Source: Allacma fusca
Taxonomy: Eukaryota; Arthropoda; Collembola; Symphypleona; Sminthuridae
DNA length: 64,000 nt
Direction of reading: 5' to 3'
Assembly (NCBI GenBank): GCA_947179485.1
Contig: OX359247.1
Span: 5,423,060 to 5,487,059 of the forward strand
The notes under the pieces are model-generated. The model was given only the letters and a program-made list of their open reading frames with translations, ran no database searches and was not told the origin of the DNA. This document shows positions 12,501-21,400 of the stretch, piece after piece (within the stretch, counting starts at the first letter, position 1; every line of letters starts with the position of its first letter). Both the position numbers and the translations under genes were made by a program.

Positions 12501-15500
12501 AGTAACTTTTTTTATTTTGCAGGTTAAAGGAGCACCACTTACCCAAAGTGACCGTTTGCGTTTGTTACCCGATGGAAGCCTACTTATAAAAGAAGTTGCT
12601 CGAAAGGACGCTGGTGACTACTCATGTCGTGCAGAGAACTCAAACGGTTATGATACTATCGTACACACTCTGGTAGTTCAAGCACCTCCACAACCACCGA
12701 CAATTACTCTTGTGAAAACAAGTGAAAGTACTATTACGGTTCGTCTGAGAACCCCCTCTGATTCTGCCCCTCTTCATGGTCTGACTTTACATTATAAACA
12801 AGATTTCGGGGAGTGGGAGTCCACTCAGATTGCCCCAACGATCACGGAATACAATTTGGAAGGACTCTCTTGCGGTACTCGGTATCAGTTGTACGCAACA
12901 TCCTACAACAGGTAATTCATAAGTTAAAAAAACATTTTAAACTTATGTCTTCAAATATTTTAAAGTAAGCTCCTGGTATTCAACATTACTTTCATTTGAT
13001 AGCATTGGAACTGGCGAAGCTTCGGATATTCTCAATACTCGTACAAAAGGAAGTAAACCTGGAGTGCCAAAAGCTGAGAAATTTATCGAAGTATCTCCTA
13101 ACAGTGTTACTTTGCACTTAAGTTCTTGGGAAGATGGTGGTTGCCCTATGCTTTACTTTGTCGTTGAATACAAAGCCAAGTATGTCTATTATTGTAAATA
13201 ACCAAAAATGTGAGCTAATAGTAGGTGTTTCAGGTTGTGGTACCATACATTTCATAATTTTTCTACAGGCATCAGAGCGAATGGACGATGGTATCTAATA
13301 GTGTGAAACCGAGTGGAAACTATGTCGTTTTGGATCTTACACCTGCTTCCTGGTATCAACTCGGAGTTACTGCACATAACAACGTTGGAATGACTAAAGC
13401 GGAGTTTGAATTTGCTACTTTGACAGTTCAAGGAAGTACGTGTTCTTAGCACTTATCTCAAGTAGATCATTGTTATATTCTCTTGCAGTAGTAACCAGTC
13501 ACCACAATCATATAAATAAGCATTGCATGACTTCAATAGAAGTAAGCTACAGGTAAGTTTGTTTTTAGAGACGTATAGTTTCGATTAGCTAAAGTTTTGA
13601 GGCTGTCAGTGTAGCTGTCAGGTCGTTGCACTTGAAATTCTAGAAGAGTGGGAAAAGAATATGAGAAAGTTTTTTGCCGGTAATGTATATAACAATATAT
13701 GCATACCTGTATTACTTTGTGAGTATAGATATTTTGGCCCCACCATCTCGGGATGATAGCAGCGACTTGGCGGCTGACTGGATAGCATACTTGAGTGGAC
13801 ATCTTAATCTAGTTGTTCCAGTGGTGACTGCCATTATTGTCATCTTCACTGCATTGATTACAATTTGCGCACTTCGACGCGGAAAGAATGATTCAATCCA
13901 TAAAGGTAATTCTAGTCTAACTCTATTCGGTTTTTTCTGTTTCTTCCACTCTAGATCCTATTGCGCCAGCCAGGAACAATGACAATGGTCGAGCCCAACT
14001 TCGGGAACTTTTCCCATGGCTACCCGAATGGGTCGACTACAATATGCTCATTGCTGGGCTCGCCATGGTTGTCATTATTGTCGTTGGCATTGCCGTCATT
14101 TGTGTCGCTGTCTCACGTCGGAATCGCGGACCTGAGAGTGTTCGCCTCCGAGGTCACATTTTTACTGCCCTAATTTCATTTTTATTGTATCGCCTCTTCA
14201 CTAATCACGTGGTGTCGGCTGGCAATACGGAAGACTGAAAAATGCTTGCATTAACCATTTTAACTTAAATGTTTAATTTTTGCGGAAATATATAATTGTG
14301 TGTATGAGATTTTTCATTTTCAAAAATACCTTTCCTTGAAATTGTATTTAAATTATATTACAGATGAAGGATTGTATGCTCAGCCAGACATGAGAGGAAT
14401 GACTTTGAAACGAGAATTTAGGGATGAGCTTGGCTACATCGCTCCTCCAAACAGAAAACTTCCTCCAGTTCCCGGCTCTAATTATAATACTTGTGACAGA
14501 CTGAAACGAGGTAAATGCCACAGCAAAGTCTATTTTGTTTCAACTATGAATATTATGTTGCCTTATTGACAGTTTACTAGCAGTACACTATAAATAGTAT
14601 ATAAGTACTGAAGTTCAAGTAAATATGAAAGGAGGCTGGAATCTTGACATCACTGAAAATGGTAAGGTGCTCGTCATGTGCCCATGCCACACATTTATTG
14701 TACTTACCCCATTAGACCAGCAGAACTAATTGGTAGTGTCCCATTAATGTTGGATGTCGTACTAAACAGACTTTAGGAATTTCCGTCTTTGCACCTCTTT
14801 TCAGCTTTTAATGTTTTGAATGCTCACATAAAGTACGAATGACATTAGTTAGCTAGTCTCTCAATGCAGCCAATGTCTAAGCTATGGACACCAACTACAT
14901 ATATAGCTGATCTACAAGTTATTATTAGTGTTGCCATTATTTTCATTATTTCCAATATTATTTTATGTTGTGTATTTTAAATGATTGCATTTTGATACAA
15001 AGACTGATCCCTCAGCACTTGAGGACTATTTAGTTATGAGGCATTTGAATGAGATTTTGATGTTACCTTAGATTGTATATTAAGTATACGCCGAGTAACG
15101 AAATATTTTGAGTTTTTTCGCTTTGAATGTGTAACATTAAAAAATGTTCAGGTCAAGCGACGTGGAATCCAAGACGAGTGGCTGCAACCGCTGGCGTGCC
15201 GCACACTTATGAAGAATTGGCGAATGCAAATGGAACTTTTTATGATCCCCAACCTCCCATCCCGCCTCACGCTCAATCCGATGATAGTTCCCAGTATAGT
15301 AGACCCCCCAACGGTGGTAATTCAAACATTCAGAAAAATATCACTCATCTCTCTTCTTTCTTTCAATATGGGCTCAATATTGCACACCATTCAGCTGAGC
15401 CAAAACACACCTTCTTCGTATCCAAGTCTCGTCTAGCTAATTTTAATGCTTTCTGATAAACCTGTAGCAAGCCTTGACAGCTACAATGTATCCCTTTCAC

Positions 15501-17262
15501 TTTAATTGTTGCTGTGTTCCTTAGAACATGTTACTAGGCCAACTTTACGTGTGTTTTTTTTTCTATGGTAGCTGGTGTTTTGGTAGTACCAGGCTGTTCT
15601 ATAGGTTATGTGTTAACTAGAGCTCCCATGTGTATATATGATCTTGAGTATTTCGGTTTTTTCAGTGTTGTTAGTGTAGAAATTAGTTTTGTAAACCTTC
15701 ACAGTTGAGAGAAATTTTGTTGGATCCGAAATGAAGATCTAACCTGTGTTTCGTCAGTAACGGTTGCTTCTGAAGTACTGAAACTTCAGTCTTAAAAGTA
15801 GAAAGCGCACCATATTCCAAGTTTTCATGGAGTGTATGTTGTGTGAAATAAAACTTATCTTTTCTTTGATGAATCCTTTTGCTAAGTGGTGGTGAAGCCA
15901 AAATTAATATTTAAAAAAAATGATTTGTTAATGCTGGTGTGGTTCGCACTCCTTGATTTCATTTTTGCAGGACCCGGTGGACCAGATGAAGAAATTTGTC
16001 CCTACGCAACGTTTCATTTGCTCGGATTCCGTGAAGAAATGGACCCGTCAAAGGCTGCACAAACTTTACCTCACCCACCTGGACATGGTCACCATCGTGG
16101 AGGATCTCAATCTGCGGTAAGAAATCTTTTTATTGGACTTTATAGAACCTAAATCCAGTATAATACACCAGTAAGTTATCAAATTTAAAGTCATTGTGTT
16201 TGTTGGAATACTGAATAAATGGAATGTGTAATATATGAGTGTTGTTTTAAAACTTAGCAACATCGGGGTAGCAATACTACTCGTTACGGACGTGGACCCG
16301 TTGGAACTGGAGTTGTTTCCTCTGTTGCCGGAGGTGGCATTGTCGGACCTAACGGAATGATCGCACCCCCGAATCATGTATTTTCCCCTGAATATGATGA
16401 CCCCGCTAACATTGAAGAGGAATATGGATATGGAAGCCCTCACCGTCGTGGATCTTTGGGTCGTCGTTCGATGGGTGTGGAGAAGATTCTTGTTTAAAAT
16501 TTTAACGTTGTGAATTCATTGGTGTATTTACATTTAATTGCTTTTCATGAACATTTTAAGGATCCATGAGAGCTGTTCCGATTCCCGAAAGCCCATCTCC
16601 TCCACCACCACCTCCACCACGCCCGGAGAACGGTACGCCCAACTCGACTCCTTCTCACTCACAGAATAATCAGAGCACGAACTCCGCAAATGACTCGAAG
16701 GAATCCAATGATATGTCTGAGGCTGAATGCGATCGTGACCCATTGATTAAGAACCGGAACTCTATGGGAGGGCCAAGTGTTGTGCCACCGACTACTGAAG
16801 AGATGCGTCGTCTTCTTGAAAAGTATTTTATTTTAAATGTCAAATTGAGTTCATCTCTATATATATTATTTAGACTAATGAAGTGTGTTTTGATCTGTAA
16901 CTAATCCCGTGATGTTTTGATGATTGATTGCTGCAATTTTGATGTGGAAATATTCAGAACTCAGTAAGTTACTCATAGAATGGTTTGATGATTTTTTGCT
17001 GTATAATTTTTGCCAGTAACGTTTTTTGTAAAAATGTCATTAACATTGCTTTGGCTGTTTAATGTTCCTTACACAAAACTCAAGTGTAAATACCACCCAC
17101 ACGTAAACATTGCATTCGGCGCTCAATGTACACACAAATGATTTATACAAAATAATTGTTACCAACGATTGAACCTAATGCGTAAATTCTTTTCTCTACA
17201 GAAATGAGGCCGCTCACCCAATCGCCAACGGCCTGACGCCCTACGATACAGTTAATGTCTAA
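275..17262 (+). CDS. Dscam1: Dscam1-type cell adhesion receptor, 3' half (Ig7 array to stop codon)
   Basis: Homophilic Ig-superfamily receptor of the cell surface, used in arthropods for neurite self-recognition and possibly in haemocytes. The constant exons downstream of the array follow the Dscam order Ig8-Ig9-FN1-FN2-FN3-FN4-Ig10-FN5-FN6-TM-tail, and stretches such as NQTARRGEPA, GYIAPPNRKLPPVPGSNYN and EICPYATFHLLGFREEMDP are the signature of arthropod Dscam1. One transcript would use one of 14 Ig7 cassettes, then exons 9706-9825, 9927-10100, 10201-10497, 10591-10919, 11007-11197, 11303-11417, 11508-11634, 11726-12024, 12101-12367, 12523-12911, 13003-13179, 13269-13435, one of two TM exons, then 14364-14510, 15152-15316, 15971-16116, 16258-16474, 16561-16822 and 17202-17262. 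Every junction keeps phase. The 5' end (Ig1-6) is outside the window. Exon skipping and alternative tails are not assessed. Confidence 0.96.
950..1246 (+). CDS. Dscam1: Dscam Ig7 alternative exon, variant 2
   Basis: 99 codons, phase 1/1; weak acceptor TTAAAG, donor GTGGGT. Carries PFSFEDEG, TFHGSDIATRSQLG, MKIGQKSS and YTCSAKN. It belongs to the variant 2-7 subfamily, in the SD/MKIG subtype shared with variants 5 and 7. Confidence 0.93.
1646..1942 (+). CDS. Dscam1: Dscam Ig7 alternative exon, variant 3
   Basis: 99 codons, phase 1/1; acceptor TTAAAG, donor GTTGGT. It has the GAN/TKLG subtype pattern (TFHGANTIATRTQSG, TTKLGQKSS) with one extra residue in the GAN-TIA loop relative to variants 4 and 6. 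The loop difference lies between the C and D strands, a plausible specificity surface. Confidence 0.93.
2324..2617 (+). CDS. Dscam1: Dscam Ig7 alternative exon, variant 4
   Basis: 98 codons, phase 1/1; acceptor TTTAAG, donor GTTGGT. GAN/TKLG subtype, nearly identical over its centre to variant 6 (HGANIATRSQSGVSTTKLG), which suggests recent duplication or gene conversion. Confidence 0.93.
2950..3243 (+). CDS. Dscam1: Dscam Ig7 alternative exon, variant 5
   Basis: 98 codons, phase 1/1; acceptor CTAAAG, donor GTTGGT. MKIG subtype with a distinct loop (TFYGTDIATRNQLG). Cys, Trp and YTC core residues are intact. Confidence 0.93.
3583..3876 (+). CDS. Dscam1: Dscam Ig7 alternative exon, variant 6
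   Basis: 98 codons, phase 1/1; acceptor TTCAAG, donor GTTGGT. GAN/TKLG subtype like variant 4, with a Pro in the G-strand approach (SAKNPAGLANY) where variant 4 has Ala. Confidence 0.93.
4236..4529 (+). CDS. Dscam1: Dscam Ig7 alternative exon, variant 7
   Basis: 98 codons, phase 1/1; acceptor TTAAAG, donor GTTCGT. The first strand resembles variant 3 (EEGxLGEGSSAQL) while the centre resembles variant 2 (HGSDIATRSQLG, MKIG). It looks like a mosaic of two neighbours. Confidence 0.93.
4711..5001 (+). CDS. Dscam1: Dscam Ig7 alternative exon, variant 8
   Basis: 97 codons, phase 1/1; acceptor ATTAG, donor GTTAGC. It forms a second subfamily with variant 9 (WAFQG or WAFHG, STRTP or STRSP, YTCTARN). 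Core Cys and Trp are present. Confidence 0.92.
5256..5549 (+). CDS. Dscam1: Dscam Ig7 alternative exon, variant 9
   Basis: 98 codons, phase 1/1; acceptor TCTAG, donor GTACTT. Variant 8/9 subfamily (WAFHGTDVSTRSPHG, TAKFGTKSS, YTCTARNGAG). Confidence 0.92.
5797..6084 (+). CDS. Dscam1: Dscam Ig7 alternative exon, variant 10
   Basis: 96 codons, phase 1/1; acceptor TTAAAG, donor GTACTT. First member of a third subfamily (variants 10-13) marked by SWIFHGRELSSQMGIET, GKRTN and YTCVATN. Confidence 0.92.
6417..6701 (+). CDS. Dscam1: Dscam Ig7 alternative exon, variant 11
   Basis: 95 codons, phase 1/1, the shortest variant; acceptor TTTAG, donor GTGTGT. Third subfamily (FHGRELSSQMGIE, YTCVASN). Confidence 0.92.
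7108..7404 (+). CDS. Dscam1: Dscam Ig7 alternative exon, variant 12
   Basis: 99 codons, phase 1/1; acceptor TGAAAG, donor GTTGGT. Third subfamily, with a longer A'-B segment (GEDRGDPLRYGEHATLQC) than variants 10 and 11. Confidence 0.92.
7781..8068 (+). CDS. Dscam1: Dscam Ig7 alternative exon, variant 13
   Basis: 96 codons, phase 1/1; acceptor AATAG, donor GTAAAG, one of the strongest donors in the array. Third subfamily (WIFHGRELSSQMGIE), with a distinctive start (FTWGDEPLPAGVYK). Confidence 0.92.
8382..8468 (+). CDS. Dscam1: Dscam Ig7 variant 14, 5' half-exon
   Basis: 87 nt after TTTCAG, encoding the A-B strand part of an Ig7 domain (PTIVPFDFGDEP, then TQVTCLVST with the first Cys). It ends in phase 1 at GTTAGA. 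With 8649-8849 it makes a complete 96-codon Ig7, the only variant in the window split by an intron (8469-8648, 180 nt). Confidence 0.85.
8649..8849 (+). CDS. Dscam1: Dscam Ig7 variant 14, 3' half-exon
   Basis: 201 nt after TTTAG, phase 1 in and out; donor GTACAT. Continues the fold with GDTPLDITWSFQGG (core Trp), SMLLVEPV and GEYTCTARNAAG. The sequence is more divergent than the others (QGGPLGSHQG loop, VEPVIPGNRGE), consistent with an old or separately evolving variant. Confidence 0.85.
8850..9705 (+). promoter_or_regulatory. Intron between the Ig7 array and the first constant exon
   Basis: 856 nt without a coding exon. It opens with a pyrimidine-rich stretch (about 8890-8940, containing ACTCCTTCCT) and, from about 9365 to 9560, is strongly T/G-rich with about eight TTTGG motifs and few C. 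In flies the docking site for exon 9 choice lies in the corresponding downstream intron, so a regulatory role is plausible, but no base pairing was computed. Confidence 0.4.
9706..9825 (+). CDS. Dscam1: Dscam constant exon, Ig8 first half
   Basis: 120 nt, phase 1/1. PPRWIVEPTDRAFAQGSD, then ECKADGFPKPAVTWKKAAG: Cys and Trp of Ig8. It accepts every Ig7 variant because its acceptor is phase 1. Confidence 0.95.
9927..10100 (+). CDS. Dscam1: Dscam constant exon, Ig8 second half
   Basis: 174 nt, phase 1/1. Contains HLVIASIPKHAEGYYLCEANNG (shown from its centre: EGYYLCEANNG), the second Cys of Ig8; donor GTAAGG. Confidence 0.95.
10201..10497 (+). CDS. Dscam1: Dscam constant exon, Ig9
   Basis: 297 nt, phase 1/1, a whole Ig9 domain in one exon: RNQTARRGEPAVLQCEAKG, PIGILWSRDG, ALFTCVATNAFGSDE. 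Very close to insect Dscam1 Ig9. Confidence 0.96.
10591..10919 (+). CDS. Dscam1: Dscam constant exon, FNIII-1
   Basis: 329 nt, phase 1 in, 0 out. LKVLDKSGRSVQLAW, YNLRPATTYHLRLVAENEVG and IITAEEAPSG mark the first fibronectin III repeat and its linker to the second. Confidence 0.95.
11007..11197 (+). CDS. Dscam1: Dscam constant exon, FNIII-2 first half
   Basis: 191 nt, phase 0 in, 2 out. LKVTWKPPLREEWNGD and IMGYYVGYKLA are typical of the second FNIII repeat. Confidence 0.94.
11303..11417 (+). CDS. Dscam1: Dscam constant exon, FNIII-2 second half
   Basis: 115 nt, phase 2 in, 0 out: TYTEYSVVVQAFNRIGPGP closes the FNIII-2 fold. Confidence 0.94.
11508..11634 (+). CDS. Dscam1: Dscam constant exon, FNIII-3 first half
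   Basis: 127 nt, phase 0 in, 1 out. CTTLTSQSIRVSWTSPPL and NGVIKGYKVIYGP are hallmark Dscam FNIII-3 sequence; strong donor GTAAGT. Confidence 0.95.
11726..12024 (+). CDS. Dscam1: Dscam constant exon, FNIII-3 end and FNIII-4 start
   Basis: 299 nt, phase 1 in, 0 out. It holds the end of FNIII-3 (ALRKYTNYNITILAFTNGG) and the start of FNIII-4 (VLVSWQPPSQPNGVVIQYT). Confidence 0.94.
12101..12367 (+). CDS. Dscam1: Dscam constant exon, FNIII-4 end and Ig10 start
   Basis: 267 nt, phase 0/0. YEFWVTASTAIGEGG ends FNIII-4. KVPAKIASFAEK and KLPCQAVGVPAPDIKWQ start Ig10 with its first Cys and Trp. Confidence 0.95.
12523..12911 (+). CDS. Dscam1: Dscam constant exon, Ig10 end and FNIII-5
   Basis: 389 nt, phase 0 in, 2 out. 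LLPDGSLLIKEVARKDAGD and YSCRAENSNG complete Ig10. LHGLTLHYKQDFGEWEST and GLSCGTRYQLYATSYN are FNIII-5. Confidence 0.95.
13003..13179 (+). CDS. Dscam1: Dscam constant exon, FNIII-5 end and FNIII-6 start
   Basis: 177 nt, phase 2/2. IGTGEASDILNTRTKG ends FNIII-5; FIEVSPNSVTLHLSSWEDG-type sequence and GGCPMLYFVVEYK begin FNIII-6. Confidence 0.94.
13269..13435 (+). CDS. Dscam1: Dscam constant exon, FNIII-6 end
   Basis: 167 nt, phase 2 in, 1 out; donor GTACGT. NYVVLDLTPASWYQLGVTAHN and FATLTVQG end the ectodomain constant region. The next exon is one of two alternatives. Confidence 0.94.
13729..13905 (+). CDS. Dscam1: Dscam alternative transmembrane exon TM-a
   Basis: 177 nt, phase 1/1; acceptor GTATAG, donor GTAATT. 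Encodes a juxtamembrane segment (LAPPSRDDSSDL), then a hydrophobic helix (LVVPVVTAIIVIFTALITIC) and basic stop-transfer residues (RRGK). LNLVVPVV is characteristic of one of the two fly exon 17 alternatives. Confidence 0.92.
13955..14152 (+). CDS. Dscam1: Dscam alternative transmembrane exon TM-b
   Basis: 198 nt, phase 1/1; acceptor CTCTAG, donor GTCACA. Encodes FPWLPEWVDYNMLIAG and a hydrophobic helix (LAMVVIIVVGIAVICVAVS) followed by RRNR. Same phases as TM-a, so either exon joins 13269-13435 to 14364-14510 in frame. The 49-nt gap to TM-a is the shortest intron in the window. In flies the two alternatives differ in axon versus dendrite targeting; here that is inference. Confidence 0.92.
14364..14510 (+). 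CDS. Dscam1: Dscam cytoplasmic exon 1
   Basis: 147 nt, phase 1/1. LKREFRDELGYIAPPNRKLP and SNYNTCDRLKRG are the most conserved block of the Dscam1 tail, with proline motifs that could bind SH3 domains. Confidence 0.95.
15152..15316 (+). CDS. Dscam1: Dscam cytoplasmic exon 2
   Basis: 165 nt, phase 1/1. TWNPRR, TYEELANANGTFY and PPIPPHAQ. The domain position matches the fly STWDPRR/YEEL exon. Read-through past the donor stays open for a while but is probably intron. Confidence 0.9.
15971..16116 (+). CDS. Dscam1: Dscam cytoplasmic exon 3
   Basis: 146 nt, phase 1 in, 0 out. EEICPYATFHLLGFREEMDP is diagnostic for Dscam1; a His/Pro/Gly-rich end follows (PPGHGHHRGGSQS). Confidence 0.96.
16258..16474 (+). 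CDS. Dscam1: Dscam cytoplasmic exon 4
   Basis: 217 nt, phase 0 in, 1 out; donor GTGTGG. PEYDDPANIEEEYGYGS and RRGSLGRRSMG match the Dscam tail. If the donor is not used the frame closes after eight codons (stop at 16495-16497), giving a short alternative C-terminus. Confidence 0.92.
16561..16822 (+). CDS. Dscam1: Dscam cytoplasmic exon 5
   Basis: 262 nt, phase 1 in, 2 out. Polyproline run (SPPPPPPPRPENG), then SNDMSEAECDRDPL and TTEEMRRLLE, all conserved in Dscam1. The proline run is a candidate docking site for SH3 or Ena/VASP proteins. Confidence 0.94.
17202..17262 (+). CDS. Dscam1: Dscam last coding exon
   Basis: 61 nt, phase 2 in, ending at TAA 17260-17262. NGLTPYDTVNV resembles the fly tail end (YDTMAV). 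Confidence 0.92.
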
Positions 17263-18138
17263 AACAAGGGACATGACGTTGAATGAGGACGAAGATTAGC
17301 ACAATTTCTATATAAAGGAGCAACCAAAGAAATTCAGTTACTCGGTTTATAATCGTGAACATCTTGTAATAGCATTACATTTTTGCATTGGTCCAAGTAA
17401 TTCGAATTTGAGTTTAAGTCATTTTTTCCCAGTTGCAACATGCGTAGCACACATTTGAAGGGTCTGAACCAAAATGCTTGTTTTAATAATCAGTCAGAAA
17501 CAATACTATACATATACATACGTAAATGACGTGAAAACGTTTGAACATTTGCATAGCATTTTACACTTTAAATTATTATTTTTGATCGTGCTTAAAAGTT
17601 TAAGACTAATATCCAAGCTTGGTATTGAGATTTTTTGCCAATGGATTTTAAACGCTAAAACGAATTTTAAAAGTAGTCGACTTTATGAGCGTGCTAGAGG
17701 TAAGTAATTATTATCGTGTAATTACTTAACACTGAGAAGCTAAAAGTTTGCCATTTGATAAAACAGTTGAATTGCAATTTTATTTAATATTGACACGCTA
17801 ATTTTAATAGCTGAGAATGTTTTAAAATTTTATGTTACTGTATTTTAATTGCTGATGCTAATTGTCAGCATTATTTAGAGGTATGGATGAAGTTACCAAA
17901 TATGAGCATGATGACACTATAAGTATGTTATTGTTTGATTGTAGCTTGTAATTAAGTTATTTGTAAATTGTTACATTGTTTATTTGTATATATCCTAATT
18001 TAAGCACAGTCTTGTCGTGTGCTATAGTGAATGTTGTTTTGCTTTTTATCATTTTAAAACTCGAGTGTTTGTGTGTGCATGTTTTGTTTGGGGTAGGATT
18101 TTTGCTTCCGCTCTCGAACTTTTGGGCAGTTAAATAAA
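17263..18138 (+). other. Dscam1: Probable Dscam 3'UTR
   Basis: No coding potential. AATAAA occurs at 18133-18138, about 870 nt after the stop, a plausible but untested polyadenylation signal. Dscam 3'UTRs can be longer. Confidence 0.45.
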
Positions 18139-18432
18139 TTGCAAGTTTCGCGTGAGTTAAAAGAAAAAGAATAGGCCAAGGCTTCCTAATGGCAGTTCTG
18201 CACTATAAAGTCACAATTATAAATGATTTTTTCATTAAAAATGTAGTATCATTATGTGTATCAAACCAGAGTTATCTGATCACACAAGCTTATTCTCTAT
18301 GTGACCAGACTGAACTGACGAGAGTCCATTAGGAATCCATTACTTACGATAAGGCCAGGCTCATTATGAATGTCTTGCCATTTATGTTGTTATTGTTGTC
18401 GTATACGTGGAAACGTATAGATTTGTACGTCG

Positions 18433-18463
18433 GATATTATTATTATTATTATTATTATTATTA
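18433..18463. repeat. (ATT)n microsatellite
   Basis: About ten tandem ATT units in the noncoding stretch after Dscam. Confidence 0.9.
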
Positions 18464-21400
18464 GGGAGCTTTTTGCTACATTTCGAAATAAGGATAATCT
18501 TATGTTTCGAAAATTATTATTATTGCGATAGCGCATACACGTATAGAGGAGACTGTGGGTTTGAAACATGTAAAAATGTATAAGTCAACCAACGTTACAT
18601 TTGTATATGTATACTCTTAAAGAAATGCAAGTAAGCCATTAGTTTGGCGTTCCTTTTTTCGCCTTTGAGCAAGTTGAAGTTTGAAATTGAGGAAATAATC
18701 CTTTTTCTTCTCAGTACCTTGAGTGAGCGAATGCACGAAAGGAAAACCGAGTACTGGGAAATGCACAGAGGGATCTCGTTATAATTCCCTAAAGTCAGAT
18801 TTAAATATTGTTCCTACTGTCTTTTGGTCCGTTGGAACTAATTTCAGTGGGTTTGAATTTCTTCCCTGTGTGTTATAAAAAAAGTTGTGTTGAGCTACTG
18901 TAACCGAAGTCTCTATGTGGTTTTGAAATTCGGTTGGCAAACGGGAACCGTTCTCTTATTATTCTTTTAACCTTTCGTATATACATTTATTAGGGTTACT
19001 TTAGATACATTGAGAATTCTATGAATAGAATAAGTTTATCCTTGATGAATCTTTAAGTTACTTTTGAGTGGCCACATTTTGACAGAAAAATGATGAAGAA
19101 AACTGAAGAGATTAAATGCTAAAATTACATATGTACTGCTTTCCTTGTAGTCAAATTTGTACTGATTATCTCATTAGAAAATCGGTAGTCTTTTTGGGAG
19201 TAGTCGAATCTCTCAAGTACATGCATGGAGAGGTATTAAAGGCTAATCGTAATATAATACAGGTCGTCTCGTTTTAATACGTAATATGCACGTGTGTATT
19301 TACAAGAATGGTCGAGCGTGGGTAAAGATTAACAGCAATTTTACATGCTACAATGTATTGCTACTCTTGCACTACTATTACACTGTTAACTTTTAGCTAT
19401 AGTATTATTCCAGAAGAAACTGACGGAAATAGTAGCCACTCACGTTGCATTATTATAATTGATTAGCTAAAAACAATTAAAATGATACACTCGTAGCGTA
19501 TAATATTTGTGGTAAAAAACGCTGAAACTAATCTGCTCTTGCTGAAAGAGATGTGGATTCGCAGATTTTTAAGATGCAATCCAAATGTCATGGAACAACG
19601 CATTTGAAAGTAATAATATGTAGTAGGCGAGGGAAATGTTTTACATGTGGTGAGTGTAACAATGCATGTGCTGTGTTACGTGTTGTATTTGTGTATTTCA
19701 TATTGAAACTTTTCATGTCGTCTGGTGCAATTATTGATGTCAAGAATTCTATTGTAGGTGTTGTCTGGTGTCGTTGTCATTTTAACGAGAAAAAAATCAT
19801 GTCAATTTGTACTTTTTTCAATGTGACCTTTTAGCACTGTTACTAGGCTACGTAAATAGTTTTTAAGTATCTATTTATGTGACTCAATCCTTTTAAAAAA
19901 CAATCACATCGAACATTTCATGGTAAAAGCTTTTGTTCCGTTTCATATTTCCGCAACAATCAGTAATGGTCAATTTATCGACGAATATTGTTGTGTTCTT
20001 TAAAATGGCAATTTTTATTTTACATTAACTTATGGGTGAGCTCTTGCTTTCAGTTTAGTGAATGTATCTTTTTATACATTCATGAGATTTACTATTTCTT
20101 TTTGTGGTATACCATTCTACTCGACTTTTGTTTCAGGTTTTTACTTAAAATTAGGAATTAAAATCGGCCTTTGAGGGCAGAAATGGTTGTAATAAGTCGA
20201 AACTTTGAAGTAAATTTCAGCAAGAAACCGTCATCTTCATAAAAAAAATGTCACTACCGCCGCAGTGGAGTTCAAAATTTAACACACAAGATGCTGTAAG
20301 AAAGGTAGACTCAAGACTCCTTGGTAGTCCAAGTACTAAATTATTACAAATGATCCTGCGGTTATTGATTATGCATGGACTACTAGAAATGTTTGCTCAG
20401 AAAAATGATTGCCAAAGTTTTCAATGAAAATGTGAATTTAGAAATATTAAGAAAATTTAATTGGAAAAAGGAAGATGACGGAAATGCAAGTGGGAGAGTC
20501 AATTATGGTTACTGAATATTAATTTAAGACCATGGAAAAAACATGTATACTGGGTATATCTTTTACCATTTGGAATCGTATTTAAAGACTTGATTATTAT
20601 ACTTAACTAATTCTTTGATGAGAATTACGTATAATAGATACATATACTGTGTTATCTGGAAACTAACAAAGCTCACTAAAAATAATTCCTCTGAATTTAA
20701 AAAAAAAACATTTTGTGTGAACAATCTTCTCAAATACTTACCTGTCCTCTCCATAAGTAATTTACAACACAACCAATGAATGTATTAACGGGTTCGAATT
20801 AAGTTGTTCCATGTTCATTGTCTGTTAAGCAACAATTGCAAGGGGAAGAGTAGACGTAGATACCGTGTTTTCTGTCAAGTAGAACTAATAAAAAATGTGC
20901 AGTAGCTGTGGAGTGATGAGTAGTTGTCAAGTTTAGCATTTATCTCAAGAAATGTCAAAGTAGCTACTAGTGCAGTTTAAAATAACTTTTCATGCAGAAT
21001 TTTTCGACTCGTTAGGTAGTAATTATTACAGTAATCTTAGATGCTTTTAGATGGCTTTTTGTGGTTCAGCCCATACTCACATTGTGCTAGTAGAAGTAGT
21101 AAACTGAAAAAGGAAATAAACCAAGCTTGTATCGTCTCTGTAATAACGTGGTCTGCTACAAAAATTGACAAGGAAATCCATTGCTTACATTTATTGTAAT
21201 AACAAACTGTTTAGAATAGTACTACAACTAATATAATAGCTCATAACTTATAAATGCTTACTTACATCAAACATACTAACAATTTCAATATAGTAATTAT
21301 TATTGTAACGCTTCAATGTACACGTGAGAGGTCAAGGATAAACGTAAATGTTTCTGTAATTTAGAGTCAGGTCAATGTGAGTCAGTTGCTCGGTGTCATT

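Noticed and set aside
19553..19834. 93-residue open frame (+)
   Set aside because: Cys-rich but without a known motif, splice context or promoter; AT-rich intergenic DNA produces such frames by chance.
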